Below the pieces are notes generated by a model that worked only from the letters and a program-made list of their open reading frames with translations, searched no databases and was not told the DNA's origin. A stretch of DNA of 24,395 nt from Bulleidia sp. GTDB taxonomy: Bacteria; Bacillota_I; Bacilli_A; Erysipelotrichales; Erysipelotrichaceae. Each line of letters starts with the position of its first letter. Position 1 is the first letter of the stretch. The position numbers were made by a program, and so were the translations under genes. Below, in pieces: positions 12,438 through 20,419 of this stretch. The stretch spans positions 1-24,395 of the forward strand of contig JAEDEK010000014.1 in assembly GCA_016293365.1 (NCBI GenBank). The letters run 5' to 3'.

Positions 12438-13943
12438 TTATTCTCCCCTCAGGTCATACAGTTTTGTATATTTATCACACAGGTAATCCAGATAGTAATG
12501 CACATCGGCGCCTTCACCGGTTGCCTGTTTCAGAATATCCTGTGGTTGTAGATAGCAGCCATGGCGGTGAATGTTTTCTTTCAGCCACGCTTCGATTTCA
12601 TCAAAACGATTTTCTTCCAGCAGTGTATGAACAGGTATCTGCTGTTCCATGGTATGTACGAACTGCGCTGCATATGCGCTGCCCAGTGCATAGGTCGGAA
12701 AATATCCGAAACTGCCGGAAGACCAGTGAACATCCTGGAGGATACCCATGGAAGCCTGTTCTGCTTTGACACCAAGGTATTTTTCATACATGGCATTCCA
12801 TGTTTCATCCAGATGTTCTGTGGAAATCGTTCCATTGAACAGTCCCTTTTCAATTTCATATCGGATTGCGATATGCAAAGGATATGTCAGTTCATCCGCC
12901 TCCGTCCTGACAAGAGAAGGCTCTGCGACATTGATTGCCGCAACAAACTGATCCAATGTGACATCTTTCAGCTGTGATGGGAAGATTTCCTGCAGTACCG
13001 GATAGTTTGCCTTCCAGAACGATACGGATCTGCCCAGATGGTTTTCAAGAAGTCTGGATTGGGATTCATGCATGCCGCACGATACACCATCCGACAGAAT
13101 CATTCCATCAAAAGCAGGATCAATGTTGTGCTGATACCATGCATGCCCTGCTTCATGGATGGTGGAAAGAATGGCGGATGAAACATCATCATGAATGTAT
13201 TTTGTTGTCGTACGGCAGTCATTCTGGCATGTCCAGCTTGTAAAAGGATGCTCGGTTTCATTCTGATATCCCCAGGAAGGATCAAAATGCAGATAGGAAA
13301 GCAGGTGTTCCATGAACTTCTTCTGCCCTTCAATCGGATATTCCTGATGCAGGAAGGAATTATCGATCTGCTCTGCTTCAGTGACTTTATGAATCAGCGG
13401 TACAAGCCTGTCTGTCACTGCCGAAAAAAACGCATCGTACTTTTCAGTGGTCATGCCTGGTTCATAATCCTGCAGCATCTGATCATATAATGGAAGATCA
13501 CTGTTCCTGCAGGAATACTCTTCTCTGCGGGATTCGATGATCTTTTTCAGATACGGTTCAAAGATGCTGTAGTCATTATTCTGTTTTGCCTTAAGCCATG
13601 CATCGTATGCCTGATTGAACAGCATGCTCTGGGCAACGAACTTTTCTTTTGGAAAAGAAAGAGAATTACCTAAACGGATGGCATACAGCTGACAGCCGCG
13701 TCTTACAACCGGATCCACCTGTTCATCCTCTTTCAGAATATTTACGATTTCCAGCATTTTCGGATCCATCATGATGGAATATGCTTCCCCGGCAAGATAG
13801 GCACTTCTTTCATCCCTGTAGGATGCACCTGCAGGTGGTGCAACGGTTGACCTGTCGATTTCAATAATGGAAAGAGCCATCTGATACGCAGACATTCTGA
13901 ATACCCATTGTCTGTATGTTTCAATCATTTCTTCTCGTGTCAT
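12438..13943 (-). CDS. M32 family metallocarboxypeptidase (Taq/Bacillus type)
   Basis: A 501-residue zinc carboxypeptidase removing C-terminal residues from peptides in the cytoplasm. The zinc motif is HEAGH (His263, Glu264, His267), with the M32-specific HESQSRLLEN downstream (Glu293 as third ligand), and further family blocks DGVSCG and the C-terminal HWSSGSFGYFPTYALG. Length matches the family. ATG 13943 is chosen: GAGG lies seven bases upstream and an extended -10 just before. The reading frame runs on without a stop to 14180, where it encodes the stub of an AEC transporter, so an automatic caller may report a false 580-residue fusion; a terminator hairpin (13977-14005) separates the two. 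First gene of an operon with xpt and ybaK. Confidence 0.92.
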   Translation of the reverse strand: MTREEMIETYRQWVFRMSAYQMALSIIEIDRSTVAPPAGASYRDERSAYLAGEAYSIMMDPKMLEIVNILKEDEQVDPVVRRGCQLYAIRLGNSLSFPKEKFVAQSMLFNQAYDAWLKAKQNNDYSIFEPYLKKIIESRREEYSCRNSDLPLYDQMLQDYEPGMTTEKYDAFFSAVTDRLVPLIHKVTEAEQIDNSFLHQEYPIEGQKKFMEHLLSYLHFDPSWGYQNETEHPFTSWTCQNDCRTTTKYIHDDVSSAILSTIHEAGHAWYQHNIDPAFDGMILSDGVSCGMHESQSRLLENHLGRSVSFWKANYPVLQEIFPSQLKDVTLDQFVAAINVAEPSLVRTEADELTYPLHIAIRYEIEKGLFNGTISTEHLDETWNAMYEKYLGVKAEQASMGILQDVHWSSGSFGYFPTYALGSAYAAQFVHTMEQQIPVHTLLEENRFDEIEAWLKENIHRHGCYLQPQDILKQATGEGADVHYYLDYLCDKYTKLYDLRGE

Positions 13944-13964
13944 TTTCATACCTCTTTGTGCTCC

Positions 13965-13973
13965 ATTATACCA
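13965..13973 (-). promoter_or_regulatory. Extended -10 promoter of the M32-xpt-ybaK operon
   Basis: Minus strand TGGTATAAT (13965-13973), a TGn-extended perfect -10, directly downstream of the AEC-stub terminator and about 16 bases ahead of the predicted transcription start to ATG 13943 region. No good -35, as expected for an extended -10. Confidence 0.65.
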
Positions 13974-13976
13974 CGT

Positions 13977-14005
13977 AAAAAAAAGATACCGCATCGTGCG
14001 ATATC
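13977..14005 (-). terminator. Intrinsic terminator closing the AEC transporter stub
   Basis: Minus-strand stem GATATCGCA / TGCGGTATC (one G-T pair), CGA loop, then eight T. It sits inside the frame that links the stub to the peptidase and is probably the original 3' terminator of the transporter gene. Confidence 0.85.
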
Positions 14006-14006
14006 C

Positions 14007-14180
14007 TAGAACATCTTCACTCAGATCCATCTGGAACGAACGGATGATGGCACATGGCAGGATGACCACGATCACAAGATCAGTCAGCTGGGACCATGTC
14101 TGTTTTGACAGTCTGCCTGTTTTTCCCATCCACCAGCCGATTGCCATCAGAAGATATATTTCAATCTGTAAACCAGCCAT
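14007..14180 (-). pseudogene. 5' stub of an AEC (auxin efflux carrier) family transporter
   Basis: Fifty-eight codons from ATG 14180, preceded by AAGGAG and a TATAAT, encode the first two membrane helices of an AEC-type permease: IEIYLLMAIGWWMGKTGRLS, then LTDLVIVVILPCAIIRSFQ. The LPCxIIRSFQ block is characteristic of the family start (LPxLIxxSF). Intact members have about 300 residues and ten helices; everything after Val57-Leu58 is missing, and the frame runs straight into the terminator hairpin. An internal deletion that removed ~250 codons and joined the 5' end to the gene's own terminator explains this. The stub has no stop before the downstream peptidase, with which it is in frame. No transport function is expected. 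Confidence 0.75.
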
Positions 14181-14212
14181 ACCTTTTCTCCTTTTTTGAA
14201 ATACCAGTTTTG

Positions 14213-14218
14213 ATTATA
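14213..14218 (-). promoter_or_regulatory. Perfect -10 (TATAAT) ahead of the AEC stub
   Basis: Minus-strand TATAAT 33 bases upstream of the stub's ATG; -35 match is poor. It suggests the truncated gene is still transcribed up to the terminator at 13977-14005. Confidence 0.5.
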
Positions 14219-14288
14219 CATGCTTTATAATCTGATATTTCATTGTATTTCAGATATTTAACAGTTCTTTTTCATATGCTTCAGGCAG

Positions 14289-14319
14289 AAAAAAATCCGG
14301 AAACCTGTGTCCCGGATTT
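14289..14319 (-). terminator. Intrinsic terminator of the tldD-tldE-FMN protein operon
   Basis: Minus-strand stem AAATCCGG / CCGGATTT (arms 14293-14300 and 14312-14319) with an 11-base loop, then a T run. It starts 12 bases after the FMN-binding protein stop. Confidence 0.85.
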
Positions 14320-14330
14320 ATTGAACCTGA

Positions 14331-14714
14331 TTATTTCAGATCTTCTGCCTTCAGACCAGCAGATGTCAGAGCTGCCTTTGCAGCTTCGATTGTAGCGTTG
14401 GAAGAAATTGTTGCACCAGAGACTGTTTCAACATCTACTGTTGCGCCTTCCTTCATTGCTGCAGCAAGCTTGGCAACAGCCTTGTCACCAAGACCCTTTG
14501 TTTCATCCTTGCCTTCTGCTGTAACATCTGTGATGTGGTTATCTTCAATTGTCAGTGTGACTGTAACATCACCACCCATACCCTTGGCAGAGCCTGTGTA
14601 TTCACCGGATACAACCGGTGTGGACTTCCAGGAAGGATATGTACCTGCAACAACCGCAACAACAAGGAGTGCTGCTGTAGCTGCCAGCCCGATCATTTTA
14701 TTGTTTTTTGCCAT
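14331..14714 (-). CDS. FMN-binding (RnfG/NqrC-like domain) small exported flavoprotein
   Basis: A 127-residue protein: an N-terminal signal anchor (residues 7-25, IGLAATAALLVVAVVAG), then one FMN-binding domain with GEYTGSAKGMGGDVTVTLTIED, ETKGLGDKA and the flavinylation motif SGAT (Ser99-Thr102 in VETVSGATISS), where ApbE would attach FMN to Thr102. Single-domain proteins like this act as extracytoplasmic electron carriers anchored to the membrane in anaerobic Bacillota. No Cys is present, so it is not a lipoprotein. ATG 14714 is chosen; a GTG at 14723 is a close alternative nearer AAGG. It is the last gene of an operon after tldD and tldE, 10-19 bases behind the tldE stop, and is followed by a terminator. 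No ApbE or Rnf gene lies in the window. Confidence 0.85.
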   Translation of the reverse strand: MAKNNKMIGLAATAALLVVAVVAGTYPSWKSTPVVSGEYTGSAKGMGGDVTVTLTIEDNHITDVTAEGKDETKGLGDKAVAKLAAAMKEGATVDVETVSGATISSNATIEAAKAALTSAGLKAEDLK

Positions 14715-14732
14715 TTCGTTCACTCATCCTTT

Positions 14733-16019
14733 TCAATTCTTTGCACAGCCGGCTATGGTCAGATGCTTCAAACACGTAACTGCCGGCACGCTTTTATTAT
14801 TATACTGTCTCAGGCAGTCAGAAAACAACATATCTTTTTTCTGATCTGCAATATTTCCCGAAACTGAACCACCTTTGACAACGGTAACTCCATTTTCATC
14901 ATGCAGATAACCAAGACGGATCTCGCCGAAGATATCCCCGGTAATCGCATTGACCTCAAAACCGGAAAACTCCACGACTTCCAGATAGCTGCCGGAACGG
15001 ATCTGTTCTTCAGAGATGGAAGAAGGTGTCACCACATAGTTTGTCAGATTGAAAGTATCATCTTCATGCAGATACTGGCAGAATCGCCGTGGTCCGACAA
15101 GAGATGTTACAACCCCCTGATCAATCAGTACGCGATCTTCAATACGTGCCCCTTCTTCATCAATCACATGATTGAAGGAAGAATTCGGAAGAGTCTGTAC
15201 GGCACGAATCGTCAGCGGACATGCCGCATCAGCTTCCATCAGTCTGTCGTTTTTCTGTACTTTGGAAATACCGCGATAGATGTAGGCGGTATCGATCTGA
15301 CTGATAAACCAGTCATAGATCCGTACGGATTCTTCTGTGGAAAACAGTACCGGTACATAAAGACCCGATGGTGTGTCTGTTGCCTGAAGGCGATCCATAC
15401 CATACTGCATCGTTTTTTCAATTTCCTGTTTCAGATATCTTTCATCACAGCTGCCACTGCGGTACATACGGTACAGTTCAATTTCATGGTCATCCTTTCT
15501 GGCATTGACGATGACTTCCACCATACTGGAAGGGGTGACTTCTGTAACATCAATACCGTTGCTGTTACGGTAACGGATGGTATCTGCCTGTGTGAAAATC
15601 TCATAGGAATTCAGATACGCCTGCTCTGTTTCCGTGATGGACTGCATCGCATGAATATAATCACGTGCATTGTCGTAAGGATCCACTTCCTGATGACACA
15701 CTGCCACATCCACTGGATGATTCAGATCAAAGACCGGATTGACACCATACCGTGCATTTTCACACAGGCGTGCAACCGCATCCTGTACCTCATGTTCATT
15801 CCATGTCAGATGAATCTCGCCGTTTGCCATACCGACTGACTTCCCATCATCCATATTGACATATACCGTAACATCGACATGCGTCACATTTCTTGTACGG
15901 TTCTGATCCAGATTATGACGGATAAAATAGAATTCCCAGCCTTCAGTTGTACATTCCCTCATTTCCCAGGCATCCGCCTGAGAACTGTTCAGTATTTCAA
16001 TCATTCTGTCGCTGTTCAT
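14733..16019 (-). CDS. pmbA: TldE/PmbA-like subunit of the TldD/E peptidase
   Basis: A 428-residue protein of the TldD/PmbA family, recognised by position and by blocks such as YRNSNGIDVTE, SGLYVPVLFSTE, DRVLIDQGVVTSLVGPRRFCQYL and NAITGDIFGEIRLGYLHDENG. It lacks the HExxxH metal motif, as TldE does; in E. coli TldE makes the heterodimer with TldD that degrades unfolded peptides and matures modified peptides such as microcin B17. The central segment DYIHAMQSITETEQAYLNSYE is charged and helical. Its ATG overlaps the TldD stop by four bases (ATGA), giving equimolar synthesis. Sequence divergence from the textbook PmbA appears substantial, so the partner assignment rests partly on context. Confidence 0.85.
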   Translation of the reverse strand: MNSDRMIEILNSSQADAWEMRECTTEGWEFYFIRHNLDQNRTRNVTHVDVTVYVNMDDGKSVGMANGEIHLTWNEHEVQDAVARLCENARYGVNPVFDLNHPVDVAVCHQEVDPYDNARDYIHAMQSITETEQAYLNSYEIFTQADTIRYRNSNGIDVTEVTPSSMVEVIVNARKDDHEIELYRMYRSGSCDERYLKQEIEKTMQYGMDRLQATDTPSGLYVPVLFSTEESVRIYDWFISQIDTAYIYRGISKVQKNDRLMEADAACPLTIRAVQTLPNSSFNHVIDEEGARIEDRVLIDQGVVTSLVGPRRFCQYLHEDDTFNLTNYVVTPSSISEEQIRSGSYLEVVEFSGFEVNAITGDIFGEIRLGYLHDENGVTVVKGGSVSGNIADQKKDMLFSDCLRQYNNKSVPAVTCLKHLTIAGCAKN

Positions 16020-17449
16020 GCCAGTATTCCTTTCGTTTTCAGATATGGACCGCCATCCGCAACCTTGACAATTTCCTTATGTCCCTTGCCGCAGAAACCG
16101 TTGCCGAATACTTCCTGTTGATTGGAAGCCATTGTAATATTGCCGAGAATATCCGGCACATAACCGGTCATGATGATCGGTGCAACAACCTTTCCCGTCA
16201 GTTTTCCGTTTCTGATTTCACGTCCTAGGGAGATGATACACTGAATCCCCCAGTGTTTCGGATCTTCCATACCTGACTGCATACCTTCCAGCAGATATCC
16301 ATGTTCAATAGAGGCAATCATATTTTCCAGCGTATCATTTCCTTTATCAAATAAAGTATTTGTCATACGTGTATAAACCTTGTGTTCAAAGTTCTGACGC
16401 TTGCCGTTACCGGTTGGCGCAATACCAAGGCGTAATGCAGAAAGAGCATCACAGATGCCTGTTTTCAGGATTCCATGATCTATTTCCGTTGTATCACCTG
16501 CGCGGATACCTTCATCATCAAACACATAGGAAGCTACATTTTCAGCACACAATGCACCTTCATGCATTGTCACAAGATCACTGCCGACACGCTGATCGAT
16601 ATAGTGTTCTCCTAATGCTCTGTGTTTGACAAACATATCCATCTCCACACCATGACCAAAAGCTTCGTGAGCAATCAGACCTGATACTTCAGGAGATGTG
16701 ATGATATCATATTCACCCGGTTCAATTCTTCCTGCATGCAGGACATCTTCCGCCTGCTTCAATGCATCCTGCCATACATCTTCCAGGGATGCGATGATTT
16801 CAGGACCTACTCTGCCGGAAACACCCATATACCCATTGGCATTTCTGCCATCTTTGGCAACCAGTGGAACAATGGTAGCTTCCGTATACACATAGGACTG
16901 ACGCATATCCTTTTCACAGGAAAGAAACATCTTTGAAATGTGTGTGGACTGAGCAGCAGACTGGACTTCATATACATCTTTTCCCGCAGCTGCTGTTTTC
17001 AGACAGAGTTCATTCATCTGTTCCACAATGGAAGACAGATCGCATTCTTCTGGAAGCATCTGTGCTTCCGCTTCAAAGCGTACAGTGTCCACTTCATCAG
17101 CAAGAATACCTGTGACGTATGGCTTTACCCCACATAAAGTCAGCAGTTCCTCCTGTCTGTCAAACGCTTCCCGGATCTGTTCCGCCTTTTCTCTCCAGCA
17201 TTTTGGATCAAAGTCATTACATGCATATTCACTGTAATGATCATTTCGTGCAACTCTGACAACGATGCCTCTTTCAGAAGTAATATTCTGAGAAGAGACT
17301 TTTTTCATATGCAGTGAAGTAACGATCGAAAAACCTGTGGAATCTGTTGCCAGAACACTGACATAATCATGATCTTCACTCAGATCTGCAATCAGAAGTC
17401 TGAGTCCATCCGCGATGGAATCAAGATATCTGGAAAATGGTACTTTCAT
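16016..17449 (-). CDS. tldD: TldD metalloprotease subunit
   Basis: A 477-residue protein with the TldD metal motif HEAFGHGVE (His261, Glu262, His266; HExxxH) and the C-terminal zinc-ligand cysteine in NGFCGKGHKE (Cys453). These positions match E. coli TldD (HExxxH and Cys454). The RVGPEIIASLED, SDLVTMHEGAL and NASN-like MASNQQEVFGNG blocks are also typical. It acts with the next gene's product as a cytoplasmic peptidase on extended, unfolded peptides. First gene of the tldD-tldE-FMN operon; GGAAAG stands six bases before ATG 17449. No candidate precursor peptide with a Cys/Ser/Gly-rich core was found nearby, so there is no support for a RiPP maturation role. Confidence 0.92.
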   Translation of the reverse strand: MKVPFSRYLDSIADGLRLLIADLSEDHDYVSVLATDSTGFSIVTSLHMKKVSSQNITSERGIVVRVARNDHYSEYACNDFDPKCWREKAEQIREAFDRQEELLTLCGVKPYVTGILADEVDTVRFEAEAQMLPEECDLSSIVEQMNELCLKTAAAGKDVYEVQSAAQSTHISKMFLSCEKDMRQSYVYTEATIVPLVAKDGRNANGYMGVSGRVGPEIIASLEDVWQDALKQAEDVLHAGRIEPGEYDIITSPEVSGLIAHEAFGHGVEMDMFVKHRALGEHYIDQRVGSDLVTMHEGALCAENVASYVFDDEGIRAGDTTEIDHGILKTGICDALSALRLGIAPTGNGKRQNFEHKVYTRMTNTLFDKGNDTLENMIASIEHGYLLEGMQSGMEDPKHWGIQCIISLGREIRNGKLTGKVVAPIIMTGYVPDILGNITMASNQQEVFGNGFCGKGHKEIVKVADGGPYLKTKGILA

Positions 17450-17481
17450 GTTAATCTTTCCGACCTTTCATCAATGACAAT

Positions 17482-17490
17482 ATCATATCA
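17482..17490 (-). promoter_or_regulatory. Probable extended -10 of the tldD operon
   Basis: Minus strand TGATATGAT (17482-17490), a TGn-extended -10 with one mismatch, about 33 bases before ATG 17449. Repeated ATATCA/GATATCA words around it could be an operator. Confidence 0.45.
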
Positions 17491-17569
17491 CCGATATCAT
17501 GTATCTGTGCCACAATTCTGCTTGACACATATGGTAAAATGAGACAGAAAAAAAAGGGAGGATTTACGC

Positions 17570-18451
17570 ATGAGAAAATTCACACTCGCTACAGCTTCCA
17601 CCATTGATGCACATAAGTCCTGGCTGGAACAGAGAAATATTCCAATGATCTCCTATACGTTTGAGCTCAACGAGCAGGTCTATATTGATGACTGCATGGA
17701 AGATACAAAACGCACCTTGTACAGTGAAATGAGAAAAGGCAATCAACCACGTACAAGTCAGATTACAGTTTATGCGTACTATGAATTCTTCCGATCACTG
17801 ATTGAAAAAGACCGCAATGTTCTGTTTATGGACATGGACAGAGCTCTGAGTTCCTCCTACTTCAATTCCTTAAAGGCAGCAGAACAGATCAGAGAAGACT
17901 ATCCGGAATCCAACCTTTACATCATGGATACACGATGTGTGACTGCAGGACTTGCCATGCTTGTCGCAAAAGCTGCTGATCTGGCAGATGAAGGAAAGTC
18001 AATGGAAGAAGTCATTGCCTGGGTGGAAGAAAACAGACTGAAGATCTCCCACAGATTTGTCGTCGATGATCTGGAATGGCTCAGACGTGGCGGAAGACTT
18101 TCCAATTCATCCGCTTTCATCGGTTCCCTTCTATCCATCAAACCGTTAATCCACGTGGATGATGATGGAAAACTTGTTGCCTACGCAAAGGTCAGGGGCA
18201 GAAAGAAGGCATTACGGACACTGCTGGAAAACAGTGAAACGGATATGGGTAATCCATCTGAAACAGATGTCATCATTGCCCATGCCGACTGTCTTGAAGA
18301 AGCAGAAGCATTTGCACAGAGTATAAAGGAAAAGTATCCGGATCTGAGATCCATCAACATCATGGAACTTGGCCCGGTCATTGGATGCCATGTCGGACCT
18401 GGTTTGATTGCGATGGTATACAACAGCAGAAACACATCCCGCACAGCTTAA
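17570..18451 (+). CDS. DegV family fatty-acid-binding protein
   Basis: A 293-residue EDD-fold protein. Typical DegV blocks are RTSQITVYAYYEFF (the family's P(x)TSQP-like ligand Ser near residue 64), IMDTRCVTAGLAMLV, FVVDDLEWLRRGGRLS (the near-invariant L..L..GGR(I/L)S element) and KPLIHVDDDGKL followed by KVRGRKKAL. DegV/FakB proteins present bound fatty acids to the kinase FakA; with no FakA here a role as a fatty-acid carrier is family-based inference. GGGAGG is eight bases before ATG 17570. Single-gene unit with a 16-bp terminator right after the stop. The N-terminus is somewhat unusual (LATASTID instead of the common TDSTxD), losing an Asp often present. Confidence 0.93.
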   Translation: MRKFTLATASTIDAHKSWLEQRNIPMISYTFELNEQVYIDDCMEDTKRTLYSEMRKGNQPRTSQITVYAYYEFFRSLIEKDRNVLFMDMDRALSSSYFNSLKAAEQIREDYPESNLYIMDTRCVTAGLAMLVAKAADLADEGKSMEEVIAWVEENRLKISHRFVVDDLEWLRRGGRLSNSSAFIGSLLSIKPLIHVDDDGKLVAYAKVRGRKKALRTLLENSETDMGNPSETDVIIAHADCLEEAEAFAQSIKEKYPDLRSINIMELGPVIGCHVGPGLIAMVYNSRNTSRTA

Positions 18452-18490
18452 AAAAGGAATGAATCATCACCACGGATTCATTCCTTTTTT
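18450..18490. terminator. Strong bidirectional terminator between degV-type and DUF6054-type genes
   Basis: Sixteen-base perfect stem (18450-18465 with 18475-18490) with a nine-base loop; the outer six pairs are A-T, giving a T run in either direction. The degV stop (TAA) overlaps its left foot and the convergent gene's stop lies five bases to the right. Confidence 0.92.
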
Positions 18491-18494
18491 GTGA

Positions 18495-18821
18495 TTACAG
18501 AATCTCTTCCAGCTTTTCCAGGAAAGATTCTTCTCCCCATGTATTGATTTTCCAGAAGACTGCCTGCGAACCACCGGAAGTGATTGCGGACAGCCGGACC
18601 GGTTCATCCCCATACTGGAACAGTGTGACATTCATACTGACACGGTTGTCTCCCAGATAGCTGTAACGTTCAAACACAAGCACTTCACATCGTGCCATTT
18701 CTGCTTTGAAGCTGCTCTGATCTTCCAGTGTAGCTGACATGCTGCCTTTCAGGATTCCATCGATGATTGTCCTGCGGAGTTCATCCATATCTCTGTTCAG
18801 TGTTTTTTCAAGTTTTGCCAT
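18495..18821 (-). CDS. Conserved small protein, DUF6054-like
   Basis: A 108-residue soluble protein. MAKLEKTLNRDMDELRRTIIDGILKG is an amphipathic helix pair, then SATLEDQSSF, a strand CEVLVFERYSYLGDNRVSMNVTLF and the highly recognisable AITSGGSQAVFWKINTWGEESFLEKL tail (broken here by family-variable sites). I recall this pattern as DUF6054, a Bacillota family of unknown function; the assignment is from memory. Its fold looks like a small alpha/beta barrel. AGAGGC precedes ATG 18821. It lies between a shared terminator and the GH32 gene, 86 bases behind the GH32 stop, so co-transcription with galM-GH32 is possible, but a function in sugar use is not implied by the sequence. Confidence 0.75.
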   Translation of the reverse strand: MAKLEKTLNRDMDELRRTIIDGILKGSMSATLEDQSSFKAEMARCEVLVFERYSYLGDNRVSMNVTLFQYGDEPVRLSAITSGGSQAVFWKINTWGEESFLEKLEEIL

Positions 18822-18907
18822 AACATTTGCCTCTTTGAACGTACTTTATCATGCAGAGAAGCATGAATACAGATGCATGAAAGAAGAATACGGTCCGTTA
18901 TTCTTCC

Positions 18908-20413
18908 TTATCGGCGGAACAGTACAAAGTCATCATTGACGGTTGTATCCGCAAGGCTGATTTTCAGATTGATATCTCTGCCGGACATGCGGACGGAATG
19001 CTCGGACGCCGTTGGAAAAATACGGCTGGACATGACTGTTTCATCATTGATGAATACCTCTACAGTACTGTGATCCACAAAGATTTCCATTTTCTTTAAC
19101 GGTTCGTCAAGTACGACTTCCCGGCGTGATCCATATTCCGGATTGACCACATGTACCATATCCGTACGGTCGCACGCAACTGTTTTTGTGGACGCATTGT
19201 AGCTGATTTCAAAACCACGTTCCAGATTCTTTGCGAAAAGATTCAGGCGGATATCAGAATCAGACGGATTTTCCAGATCCATGACACAGGCAGACGGCAT
19301 TCTGCCAAACAGCCTGTTGGTTCGTATGGAGCCCTCAAATGCTTCAAATACAACATCCTTGCGTAATGCCTTGAGTGCTTTTGCTGGTCGCTGTTTCAGC
19401 CTTCCTCCTTCAATGGAAAGCATTCTCGGCAATGTCTGCATGTTTGCCCATCCTTCTTCATCCGTTGGAGGATAGCAGCAGTCCGAACAGCCGAACCATC
19501 CTTCCAGCACCGCCTTGTCACGGTATTCCTTCTGGAATGCGCATTGCGGCGCATAGAAATCAAAACCGTAATCCAGCAGTTTCATTTCACCTTTCGGTAT
19601 GAATTTCAGGTTTTCCAGATCCAGATCACCGATGAAATAAACAGACTGATAGGAGTTGGTTGTCAGATCTCCTTTTTCATGCAGACCCTGTGGTGAAAAC
19701 AGAAGCAGCCACTGTCTGCCGACTTTCTGAATATCCGGACATTCATACATATAACCAAAGGACGGATATCCTTCGATGGTCAGTTCCCCCATCAGTTTCC
19801 AGCCATCTCTGATATGACGGGAAGAAAACAGAAGAAGTCTGCCTTCATGATTTTCATTCTGGGCACCAAGCAGAATATGATACTTGCCTTTTTCATAGAA
19901 GATGTGTGGATCACGCTGATGCCCGGTGTAACCGGACTGTGGATAGATGATCGGTTTTGCATCTTTCCCGATTCTTCCTTCCTGGTCCATTGCAGCAAGC
20001 ATCTGATATTCAACCATACGGCCATAATCATCTTTCGTATTTCCTGTATATACCAGGTACAGCACATTATCTTTTACATAGGCAGAGCCGGAAAAACAGC
20101 CGTCATTCTCATACGGTGTCGTCGGTTTGATCGCAAGTCCTTCATTTTTCCAATGCAGAAGATCTTCCGAAGTGACATGGTACCAGTGCTTCATGCCATG
20201 AACCGCACCAAATGGAAACCACTGATAGAACAGATGCCATTTCCCATTGAAAAAGCTGAATCCGTTAGGATCATTCATCAGACCAGTTACGGTCTGAATA
20301 TGGTACTGGCCTCTCCAGATGGACTGTCGGATCTGCTGATGCAGTAAAGACAGTCTTTTCTCATCTCTTTCATTCAGAATCTGATCTTTTTCTTCTCTTG
20401 TCCATTTCTGCAT
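18908..20413 (-). CDS. Glycoside hydrolase family 32 (sucrose-6-phosphate hydrolase / fructanase)
   Basis: A 501-residue enzyme with all three GH32 catalytic blocks: nucleophile Asp48 in LMNDPNG, transition-state stabiliser Asp168 in RDP, and acid/base Glu224 in YECPD. FSGSAYV (108-114) is another family block. The C-terminal ~140 residues form the beta-sandwich (IFVDHSTVEVFIND is its hallmark). No signal peptide, so it acts inside the cell on sucrose 6-phosphate, sucrose or short fructooligosaccharides; ScrB/SacA is the likely function, but no sucrose PTS gene, fructokinase or ScrR is in view. It follows galM by six bases in one operon. The ATG is supported by AGGAAT-type ribosome site overlapping the galM end. 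Confidence 0.92.
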   Translation of the reverse strand: MQKWTREEKDQILNERDEKRLSLLHQQIRQSIWRGQYHIQTVTGLMNDPNGFSFFNGKWHLFYQWFPFGAVHGMKHWYHVTSEDLLHWKNEGLAIKPTTPYENDGCFSGSAYVKDNVLYLVYTGNTKDDYGRMVEYQMLAAMDQEGRIGKDAKPIIYPQSGYTGHQRDPHIFYEKGKYHILLGAQNENHEGRLLLFSSRHIRDGWKLMGELTIEGYPSFGYMYECPDIQKVGRQWLLLFSPQGLHEKGDLTTNSYQSVYFIGDLDLENLKFIPKGEMKLLDYGFDFYAPQCAFQKEYRDKAVLEGWFGCSDCCYPPTDEEGWANMQTLPRMLSIEGGRLKQRPAKALKALRKDVVFEAFEGSIRTNRLFGRMPSACVMDLENPSDSDIRLNLFAKNLERGFEISYNASTKTVACDRTDMVHVVNPEYGSRREVVLDEPLKKMEIFVDHSTVEVFINDETVMSSRIFPTASEHSVRMSGRDINLKISLADTTVNDDFVLFRR

Positions 20414-20419
20414 ATTCCT

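Noticed and set aside
12438..14180. A genuine 580-residue transporter-peptidase fusion
   Set aside because: A terminator hairpin, an extended -10 and a ribosome site all lie between the two parts, and the peptidase part alone has the normal family length.
14901..15839. 312-codon plus-strand open frame opposite tldE
   Set aside because: No ribosome site and no family pattern; shadow of the tldE codons.
17522..17540. TTGACA and TAAAAT ahead of degV as a promoter pair
   Set aside because: Only seven bases separate them, far too close; one of them may be used with another partner, but none is clear.
16016..17569. RiPP precursor next to tldD/tldE
   Set aside because: No short ORF with a leader and a Cys/Ser/Thr/Gly-rich core and a good ribosome site was seen on either strand near the operon.
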